From: Actinomycetota bacterium
GTDB lineage: Bacteria; Actinomycetota; Thermoleophilia; Gaiellales; Gaiellaceae
DNA length: 9,425 nucleotides
Direction of reading: 5' to 3'
Assembly: GCA_005883235.1 (NCBI GenBank)
Contig: VAYE01000023.1
Span: 1 to 9,425 of the forward strand
Of the stretch, positions 1 to 6,904 are shown one piece after another; positions within the stretch are counted from its first letter, which is position 1; every line of letters starts with the position of its first letter. A program made the translations under genes and the position numbers. The notes under the pieces were generated by a model. It ran no database searches. It saw nothing but the letters and a program-made list of their open reading frames with translations, and was not told where the DNA came from.

Positions 1-1921
<1,921 letters not shown>

Positions 1922-1926
1922 GGGCG

Positions 1927-1963
1927 TAGCCTAGCAAGTTGCTTGCTACATGCAAGCTTGTAC
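1927..1963 (-). promoter_or_regulatory. marR promoter with overlapping operator half-sites
   Basis: On the minus strand a candidate -35 TTGCAT (1955-1950) and -10 TAGGCT (1933-1928) are 16 bases apart, placing the transcript start at or next to the marR ATG (1921). The same stretch holds a perfect inverted repeat TAGCAAG-ttg-CTTGCTA (1932-1948). Further half-sites give a comb: GCAAG 1934-1938, CTTGC 1942-1946, GCAAG 1952-1956, plus the palindrome CAAGCTTG (1953-1960). Their position over the promoter fits MarR dimers blocking polymerase. The repeats are seen directly; operator function is inferred. The same site could also control the divergent plus-strand gene. Confidence 0.6.
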
Positions 1964-2422
1964 TACGCCGACAGGCTCCTACGGTCCGTAGATGAGGGTC
2001 GCGACACTCTCGGGATCGCAGCGATCGCCGTCGTCACCGTCTCGGTCTTCGCGGCCGGCAACCTGTTCGAGCCCGGCCCCGCGCCGGCCGGGCAAGACTC
2101 GTTCTTCGGCGGCCGCGAGCCGACGATCAGGGAGCGGGAGCAGATCACGGAGGCGTATCCCGCGTACGTCCGGAACGCGCCGGTCGAGTGCGTCTGGATG
2201 GACATTCGAGTGTCCTTCCAGGACGCCCGCTACGCCGCCGCCGGCGCGCAGGTGCTCAACTGGCAGAAGCGGGGCTCGCGCTGTCTGCGCTACGCCTCGA
2301 ACGGCTTCGACGTGCTGAAGAAGACCGGGCGCACGTGGAGATCGATCTTCGCAGGCTCCGTCGAGCCGCCCTGCTCGCTCGGGATCCCGCGCGATCTGAT
2401 CGGCTGCCGCGGGAAGCCCTGA
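1958..2422 (+). CDS. Small secreted or membrane-anchored protein, function unknown
   Basis: I do not recognise a named family. From the TTG at 1958 it has 154 residues; a TTG at 1943 would give 159. An N-terminal hydrophobic segment (LGIAAIAVVTVSVFAAGNL) looks like a signal peptide or anchor, followed by a Pro/Gly-rich linker and a soluble domain with four cysteines (in VECVWM, SRCLRY, PPCSLG and IGCRG) that could form two disulfides outside the cell. The middle, DARYAAAGAQVLNWQ, looks helical; the end, WRSIFAGSVEPPCSLGIPRDLIGC, looks like a closing motif of small actinobacterial secreted proteins (from memory). It is the only plus-strand gene, divergent from marR, and ends 13 bases before the convergent PIG-L stop. 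No ribosome site precedes either TTG. An ATG at 1992 in another frame would give a cleaner signal start if a 2-base CT repeat unit were absent at 2007-2011, so the start is doubtful. Confidence 0.65.
   Translation: MYYADRLLRSVDEGRDTLGIAAIAVVTVSVFAAGNLFEPGPAPAGQDSFFGGREPTIREREQITEAYPAYVRNAPVECVWMDIRVSFQDARYAAAGAQVLNWQKRGSRCLRYASNGFDVLKKTGRTWRSIFAGSVEPPCSLGIPRDLIGCRGKP
1979..1991. repeat. 13-bp palindrome ahead of ATG 1992
   Basis: CTACGG-T-CCGTAG is a perfect inverted repeat with six-base arms and a one-base centre, ending directly before the ATG at 1992. It may be a regulator site or a small RNA hairpin affecting the plus-strand gene. It lies inside the coding sequence if that gene starts at the upstream TTG codons. 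Short palindromes also occur by chance in GC-rich DNA. Confidence 0.3.
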
Positions 2423-2435
2423 GCGCGCCGCTCTC

Positions 2436-3071
2436 TCAGGCCACGACGCGGTATACCTGGAACACCTCGGCGTACTCGCGGTTCACGTTGATGCCGTGCG
2501 TCCGTGCGATCGAGTGCACGTACTCGCGATCGATGTAGCGCCGGTGCTGCTGTGACTCGTAGTGGCGGAGCGCCGCGATCTTGCGCTCCACGTGGCGCTC
2601 CTCCAACGCGACGTACGCCTGGTACGAGAAGTCGAAGTTGTTCCACGGGATCTCGTAGCCGAGGATCGTCGTCCGCTTGAAGGCGCGCAGGCCCTCGGCC
2701 GCGACGACCTGATGGTCCTGGTGCACGTCGTTCAGGCTCGGCTGGAAGACGACCTCGGGCTTCCACTCCTCCCAGAGCGCGACGAGCAGCTCGAGGATCT
2801 CCTGCCGGTGCTCCGGGAACGTCCGGACGTCGAAGTCGTGCACGGTCAGGGCCGCCTCGGCCACGCCCAGCTCGGCCGTCGCGGCGCGCACCTCGTGGGC
2901 GAGCGTGTCCGGAGGGAAGCCCTCAGGGAGCGAGCGGGTCGCGATCGAGAACGCGACGTAGCGGACCTCGGCGCCGCCCTCCACCAGCCGGGCCATCGTC
3001 CCACCGCAGCCGAACTCGCCGTCGTCGGTGTGCGGCGCGAGCACGAGTACGCGACGCCAGGCCTCGATCAC
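2436..3071 (-). CDS. PIG-L/LmbE-family zinc N-deacetylase (second paralog of operon)
   Basis: 211-residue member of the family that removes acetyl groups from N-acetylglucosamine-type sugars (MshB, BshB and PIG-L are characterised relatives). Residues 13-25 (PHTDDGEFGCGGT) are the first zinc motif, with His14 and Asp17 as expected metal ligands and Asp16 as the likely base. DVHQDH (115-120) is the second, with His120 as third ligand and His117 as catalytic helper, by analogy with MshB. The usual AHPDDE appears here as PHTDDGE. The GTG at 3071 is used because it overlaps the TGA of the ligase-like gene (GTGA) and follows a strong GGGAGGGGGA ribosome site; the frame is also open upstream, but only as an out-of-frame reading of the ligase. 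No signal peptide, so cytosolic. It closes the glycan operon. The substrate is probably a nucleotide-linked or lipid-linked amino sugar, which is inference from neighbours. Confidence 0.9.
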   Translation of the reverse strand: MIEAWRRVLVLAPHTDDGEFGCGGTMARLVEGGAEVRYVAFSIATRSLPEGFPPDTLAHEVRAATAELGVAEAALTVHDFDVRTFPEHRQEILELLVALWEEWKPEVVFQPSLNDVHQDHQVVAAEGLRAFKRTTILGYEIPWNNFDFSYQAYVALEERHVERKIAALRHYESQQHRRYIDREYVHSIARTHGINVNREYAEVFQVYRVVA

Positions 3072-4303
3072 GCCGGCTCCCCCTCCCTGGCGACGACCGC
3101 CGTGAGGGCCGCGAGACCGAAGAGCGCCCAGGCCATCGGATCCTCGAAGAGCGCGTTGTAGAAGAGGCTGTGCACGGCGATCGCGCCGAGCGCGAGACCG
3201 GCCACCAGCCGAGTCCGGTGCACGAAACCGCCCTCCACGCGCCGCAGCGTAAGGCCGATCCCGACGCCGCCGACGGGATGGTGCTCCGCGATCCGCAGCC
3301 CGTTGGTGACAAGCGAGTAGCGGTCGCTCGTGACCCGGTTGAACGAGTGGTCGAACAGGCTGTCGCGGATGTTCGGCGCGGCGAAACCGACGCTGACGAG
3401 AACGACGGCGGCGAGGCCGGCTGCGGCGATCACGCGCCACTGCCATGCGAACGCCGCGGCGACGAGGACACCCGCGATCAGCGCGACGAAGCTCGACTGG
3501 GAGAACGAGAACAGCAGGCCGATCCAGGTTATGGCGATGCCCACGGCGAGCACTGCGGCGACCCGGGCGGCCCGGGTGGAGAGCGCGATCGCGAGGCTGG
3601 CGAGAATCGCTATGACGAGGAAGCGCCCGTAGATGGACGGGTCCCAGAAGACCGAGTTCACCCGGTAGAAGGGCGCGTAGGCGTTGCCGACGATCACCTT
3701 CGGGTTCCAGAACACGTCGCGGGTCGCCCATTGATACATGCCGATCAGGGCGAAGACGGCCGCCATCAGGGCGAGCTGCGCATAGAGCGCGACGAGCCAG
3801 CGTCGGCTCCACGGCAGCCGCGCGAAGCCGACCGCGAGCAGCCCGAAGGGTAGGTAGTAGAAGAGGAGCGCGATCGCCCCCTGCCGCACGTCGGCGACCC
3901 ACAGGATCGTCAGCCCGGTCCACGCCACGAACGCGGCGAGCGGCCAGACGAGCGGGCCCAGCTCGCGGGCGCGCTCGTCGCCGCGGAAGAGCTCCCAGGC
4001 GAGCGCGATCGCCGCCGCCGCGACGACGCCGTACAGCGGCACGAGCAGGTTCGCGTTTGTCGAGCCGACGTTCAGCGGGATGCGGGCCGGAAAGCACGCG
4101 AGCGCGGCGAAGGCGAGAAGCGGCGGCCAGCGTCGGAGAAGCCAGGCGCCCCCCGCCGCGAGACCCAGACCGACGACGGCCGCCGCGGCAAGGAGCGGCC
4201 GGTGTCCGTGCGGCAGCAGGTAGGCCGCGAGCACGAGCGCGCCGAGCGCCCAGGCGGCGAGGCCGCCGAGCCGGAGCGTCCGCGTCGGCGCGACGAGGAG
4301 CAC
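3068..4303 (-). CDS. O-antigen ligase/polymerase-like (WaaL/Wzy_C) membrane protein, possibly internally deleted
   Basis: 411-residue polytopic membrane protein with roughly ten to eleven hydrophobic segments. Members join or polymerise undecaprenyl-linked glycans at the outer face of the membrane. Features matching the family: RVNSVFWDPSIYGRFL (214-229), FSFSQSSFVALIAGV (265-279) and RYSLVTNGLRIAEHHPVGGVGIG (328-350). In relatives as I recall them, GVGIG is followed by a loop with a conserved His and a helix (HTTPxTVxAExG); here it jumps to LTLRRVEGGFVHRTRL and then the last helices (GAIAVHSLFYNALFEDP, 373-389), so some 50 residues seem missing in frame. The GTG at 4303 is the first ATG/GTG/TTG after the upstream in-frame TGA; it has no good ribosome site, and TM-like sequence (GCAGLA) continues upstream, so the true N-terminus may be lost. 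It overlaps the following PIG-L gene by GTGA. Ligase versus polymerase cannot be settled. Confidence 0.8.
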   Translation of the reverse strand: MLLVAPTRTLRLGGLAAWALGALVLAAYLLPHGHRPLLAAAAVVGLGLAAGGAWLLRRWPPLLAFAALACFPARIPLNVGSTNANLLVPLYGVVAAAAIALAWELFRGDERARELGPLVWPLAAFVAWTGLTILWVADVRQGAIALLFYYLPFGLLAVGFARLPWSRRWLVALYAQLALMAAVFALIGMYQWATRDVFWNPKVIVGNAYAPFYRVNSVFWDPSIYGRFLVIAILASLAIALSTRAARVAAVLAVGIAITWIGLLFSFSQSSFVALIAGVLVAAAFAWQWRVIAAAGLAAVVLVSVGFAAPNIRDSLFDHSFNRVTSDRYSLVTNGLRIAEHHPVGGVGIGLTLRRVEGGFVHRTRLVAGLALGAIAVHSLFYNALFEDPMAWALFGLAALTAVVAREGEPA

Positions 4304-4340
4304 CGCCAGCCCGGCGCAACCGAGGACCGAGGTGGTTCCG

Positions 4341-5165
4341 CCCGGTCCCGCTCCGCGGGCCGAGACGCCAGCGAACCCCGGGCGAATCGGTGAGGACGTG
4401 CGTGCCGAAGCGTGTCCCGGCCTTCACCCGGTAGATCCGGTGCGGCAGCCGGACGTAGCGCACGAACACCGTCCCCACGCGCACCTGCGGGGAGAGGTTC
4501 CCGGCGATGTCGCGGGCGGCGAGCGTGACCCGGTACGGGCCGGCAAGCACACCGCGACCGTTGACGCGGCCGAACCAGCGAGCGATCCCCGTCACCTGCT
4601 GGGAACGGCTGCGGGACCGCCGCTTCCCGCCCACGTAGAGGACGACGTGCGCCGGCTCGCTCACCCGGTAGCGAACCTCGAGCCGCTCGTGCCGGAAGTT
4701 CCGGTCCGGGGTGAGGACGTGTCCCCGCGGGAGCCAACCGAGCACCGTCAAGTGCGGCGGCTTCGTCTCGACCTGGATCGGGTTCGGGAGGACGATCGTC
4801 CGGTGCTGGTGCGCGAGGTGGACGCGGGGCTTGTAGACGCCGTCCGGAACGACGGCGCCGGAGTCGTCGCGGCCGTCCCAGTAGCGCCCGAACCCGCCGC
4901 GCCTGACGAAGCGTCCGGCGACGAGGGTGCGGACGATCTTCCCGCCGCTCGACTCGATGCTCAGGGTGACGCGGTCGGCCTGTCGCAGGCGGAAGTGGAT
5001 CCGGGCCTTCCCCGACGAGCAGGCGCACACCGGCGAGAAGACCTTGTCGACCTGCGTTAAGAGGATCGGGCTGCGCACGAGCTTCAGATGCTCGGTGACG
5101 GCGAAGGCCGCGGCCGTGCCTCCGAGGAGGCCGAGGACGAGCAGGGTCGAGAGGAGCCGCGCCAC
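4341..5165 (-). CDS. Secreted FlgD-like Ig-domain protein, 3' end lost (no own stop)
   Basis: The GTG at 5165 opens a signal peptide or anchor (MARLLSTLLVLGLLGGTAAA). Two Ig-like repeats follow. The first, about residues 52-118, has the FlgD_ig pattern SGGKIVRTL...GRYWDGRDDSGAVVPDGVYKPRV. The second, about 160-236, has VSEPAHVVLYVGG...ARWFGRVNGRGVLAGPYRVTLAARDIAGN. Cys47 and Cys49 lie in VFSPVCACSS. A third segment, RIYRVKAGTRFGTHVLTDSPGVRWRLGPRSGTG (243-275), looks like the start of a C-terminal domain that then breaks off. The frame has no stop: it runs out of frame through the ligase gene and then coincides with the PIG-L frame, ending at 2436. The end at 4341 is therefore my estimate of the last recognisable residue. 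A caller could report 2436-5165 as one 909-residue protein, which I consider an artefact. It follows the first PIG-L gene by 14 bases; probably an extracytoplasmic partner of glycan assembly, but the role is unknown. Confidence 0.6.
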
Positions 5166-5176
5166 GAGGCCGGGCG

Positions 5177-5205
5177 ATTCTAGTGAGGTGCGGGGCTTTC
5201 CAGGC
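5177..5205 (-). promoter_or_regulatory. Possible internal -10 element before the FlgD-like gene
   Basis: TAGAAT (5182-5177, minus strand) is a good -10 box and begins with the TAG stop codon of the PIG-L gene. It is followed by CG and lies 11 bases before the GTG at 5165, which would give a very short or absent leader. The same octamer TAGAATCG precedes the formyltransferase gene. No convincing -35 is present at 16-18 bases (around 5199-5205), so this is tentative. Confidence 0.3.
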
Positions 5206-5860
5206 CGCGAACGAGCACGAACGGCTCGGCGTACTCGCAGCCGCACGAAGCGCCGAAGAACTCGGCGTGCGCACGGAGCGCGCGCTCCGAGCGGGGGTGC
5301 GGGTACTCCCGCCGCTCGGTCTCGTAGCAGGCGAAGGCGGCGAGCTTGCGCTCGAAGGTCTCGCTGACGTCGACGAACCAGTTCGGCACGAACCAGTTGC
5401 GGCCCGCGGGCGTCCACTCGGTGCTCGAGGTGGGCGCATACGTGAGGACGCGTCGGACGGGTTGGTTCGGGACAGGCCGGGTCGCGACCGACACCGAGTC
5501 GAAGAGCGCGACGTGGTCGCGGTTCACGTCCGGGTGCGGCGTGTAGACGACCTCAGGCCCGAACTCCCGCACGTGCTCCTCGACGAGCCGGTTCACCTCG
5601 ACGTGCGGCACGGTGTCGAGGCGCATGTCCGGCAGGTCGAGGTGCACGTAGTCCTCGACCCCGAGCTCGCGCGCCGCACGCTTGGCCTCGTCGTTCTTCC
5701 GCTCGCGAAGCTGCGGATCGTTTGGGTACTGGCTCGAGCTGCCGTCGGTGACGCAGACGACCCGCGTCTCGTCGCCGCGAACGGCCGCGTGGAGCGCGAT
5801 CGTCCCGCCCATGCCGAGGATCTCGTCGTCGGGGTGCGCGGCGAAGACGAGGACCCTCAT
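5180..5860 (-). CDS. PIG-L/LmbE-family zinc N-deacetylase (first paralog of operon)
   Basis: 226-residue cytosolic deacetylase of typical family length. AHPDDEILGMGGT (8-20) holds the canonical zinc ligands His9 and Asp12 with Asp11 as base. HPDVNRDH (109-116) gives the third ligand, His116. The position filled by a catalytic His in MshB, and by His117 in the other PIG-L of this operon, is Asn113 here, a variant I believe occurs in glycan-cluster members. The family acts on GlcNAc-type N-acetyl groups. The ATG at 5860 overlaps the TGA of the formyltransferase gene (ATGA), so the two are translationally coupled and probably act in sequence: deacetylation frees an amine that the formyltransferase then formylates. 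The stop is TAG, which doubles as part of a TAGAAT box. Family call secure; substrate inferred. Confidence 0.92.
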   Translation of the reverse strand: MRVLVFAAHPDDEILGMGGTIALHAAVRGDETRVVCVTDGSSSQYPNDPQLRERKNDEAKRAARELGVEDYVHLDLPDMRLDTVPHVEVNRLVEEHVREFGPEVVYTPHPDVNRDHVALFDSVSVATRPVPNQPVRRVLTYAPTSSTEWTPAGRNWFVPNWFVDVSETFERKLAAFACYETERREYPHPRSERALRAHAEFFGASCGCEYAEPFVLVRGLESPAPH

Positions 5861-6726
5861 CCGAGCTGCGCCCCGATCTCGAGCGGCGCGGTCGACTCGA
5901 TCTCCTCCAGCAGGAGCGCGCCCTCGCCGCACGCGACCACCGGGCCGTCCTCGACGACGGTGCCGGCGGGCGCGTCGCCGGCCCACTCGACCGGATGAGC
6001 GCTCCAGACGACCACCTTCTCGTTTCCGAGGAAGGTGAACGCGCCGGGGTACGGGCGCGTTTGCGCGCGGACCCAGTCGTAGAGGTAGGGCGCCCGTGTC
6101 TCCCAGTCGATGATCCCGTCCGCCGGCGTCCGCTTCGGCCAGGAGCTCGCCCGCGCCGGATCTTGCCGGATCCGCGGCGCCGAGCCGGCCGCGAGCTGCG
6201 GGACGTACTCCCGGATCAGGTCGACGTGCGCGCGCGCGAGCTTGTCGAAGAGCGTCGTCGCCGTCTCTTCGCGGTCGACGGCGACCTCGACCTGCCCCAC
6301 GATTGGGCCGGAGTCGGCAGTGGGGTCGACGATCTCGAAGAGCGTGACCCCGGTCTTCGCGAGCCCGCAGAGGATCGCCCAGGGGATCGGCGCCCGGCCC
6401 CGGTGACGGGGCAGCAGTGTCGGGTGCATGCCGAAGACGCCGCCCGGGGCGAGGGCGAGGAGCTCGCCGCGCACGAGCTGCGACCAGCCGATCACGAAGA
6501 TCGCGTCGGGGCGCAGCGCGCGGACGGCCTCGATCGTCTCGGGTGCGTTGACGTCGGAGGTCTCGACGAGCGGGGCGCCGACGTCGTCGAAGGAGCGCTG
6601 TCCCGAGCGGTTCGGGTCGATCGGCCCCGGGAGCGTGACGACGCCCACGATCTCGGCGCCCGCCTCCGCGGCCGCGACGAGACAGTCGTGGCCGATCGTG
6701 TCGAAGCTGATCCAGACAGCGCGCAC
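5857..6726 (-). CDS. Formyltransferase (sugar N-formyltransferase-like, Fmt/ArnA fold)
   Basis: 289 residues, two domains: formyl_trans_N about 1-180 and a C-terminal domain about 200-289 (ADGIIDWET...LYDWVRAQTRPYPGAF...GNEKVVVWSA). It transfers formyl from N10-formyltetrahydrofolate. The core GMHPTLLPRHRGRAPIPWAI (99-118) matches NLHGSLLPKYRGRAPLNW of ArnA, and TGVTLFEIVDPTADSGPIVGQ contains the catalytic Asp138. The catalytic Asn two residues before His101 is replaced by Gly99. That departs from Fmt and ArnA but, from memory, occurs in formyltransferases of glycan clusters. The missing Asn and the neighbours argue against initiator-tRNA Fmt, although the sequence is annotated as such in many genomes. 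The GTG at 6726 starts right at the fold's first strand (RAVWISFDTIG), with a TAGAAT box 9-14 bases upstream and no ribosome site, so probably leaderless. First gene of the glycan operon; overlaps the PIG-L gene by ATGA. Confidence 0.87.
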   Translation of the reverse strand: MRAVWISFDTIGHDCLVAAAEAGAEIVGVVTLPGPIDPNRSGQRSFDDVGAPLVETSDVNAPETIEAVRALRPDAIFVIGWSQLVRGELLALAPGGVFGMHPTLLPRHRGRAPIPWAILCGLAKTGVTLFEIVDPTADSGPIVGQVEVAVDREETATTLFDKLARAHVDLIREYVPQLAAGSAPRIRQDPARASSWPKRTPADGIIDWETRAPYLYDWVRAQTRPYPGAFTFLGNEKVVVWSAHPVEWAGDAPAGTVVEDGPVVACGEGALLLEEIESTAPLEIGAQLG

Positions 6727-6734
6727 GGGCGCCG

Positions 6735-6763
6735 ATTCTACGGAGGGCCCGTCCAACCGCGAA
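6735..6763 (-). promoter_or_regulatory. Promoter of the glycan operon
   Basis: On the minus strand TAGAAT (6740-6735) is a strong -10; TTCGCG (6763-6758) at 17 bases is a weak -35. The start would fall at about 6727-6729, directly before the GTG at 6726, predicting a leaderless mRNA for the whole operon down to 2436. No Shine-Dalgarno sequence precedes the GTG, in agreement. No riboswitch-sized leader exists. Confidence 0.5.
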
Positions 6764-6796
6764 CCGGAAGCCGCCTCGCGGGGCCGCGCGCTCAAA

Positions 6797-6828
6797 CTCC
6801 CTTGCAACAGTCTGTTGCAAAGTCTGGT
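6797..6828. repeat. Palindromic repeat copy 1 (decayed)
   Basis: Contains the perfect 19-mer TTGCAACAGTCTGTTGCAA (6802-6820), identical to the core of copy 2, whose centre is 66 bases away. The left flank CTC-CC matches CTCGCC of copy 2 with one base missing, and the right flank AGTCTGGT matches GGCGAGGT at only four of eight positions, so this is an eroded copy of the same longer palindrome. It lies upstream of the glycan promoter, outside any gene. Confidence 0.7.
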
Positions 6829-6858
6829 TCGGCGGAACGCAGTGCCGGACGCTCTCCT

Positions 6859-6895
6859 CACCTCGCCTTGCAACAGTCTGTTGCAAGGCGAGGTG
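6859..6895. repeat. Palindromic repeat copy 2, perfect 37-bp palindrome
   Basis: Arms of 18 bases (CACCTCGCCTTGCAACAG, 6859-6876) with a one-base centre at 6877 and a perfect complement at 6878-6895. It starts 9 bases after the TAG of the TauE/SafE gene (6905-6907), so it could act as a strong hairpin terminator between the two operons; however neither strand has a T-run after it. The shared core with copy 1 argues for a repeated element (REP/MITE-like or a protein-binding site) rather than a plain terminator. The rest of the 6727-6904 gap holds only the promoter. Confidence 0.75.
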
Positions 6896-6904
6896 CGCTG
6901 GCCC

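Noticed and set aside
2421..2433. GAGCG-CGC-CGCTC hairpin between the convergent ends of the plus-strand gene and PIG-L
   Set aside because: Only five base pairs, overlaps the TGA stop, and has no T-run; too weak to call a terminator in DNA this GC-rich.
2562..3853. Plus-strand open frames opposite the PIG-L and ligase genes
   Set aside because: Same antisense composition artefact; no ribosome sites or motifs.
6802..6820. Similarity of the TTGCAACAG palindrome to the MarR half-sites GCAAG/CTTGC
   Set aside because: Only TTGC/GCAA is shared, and spacing and centre differ; not enough to propose the same binding protein.
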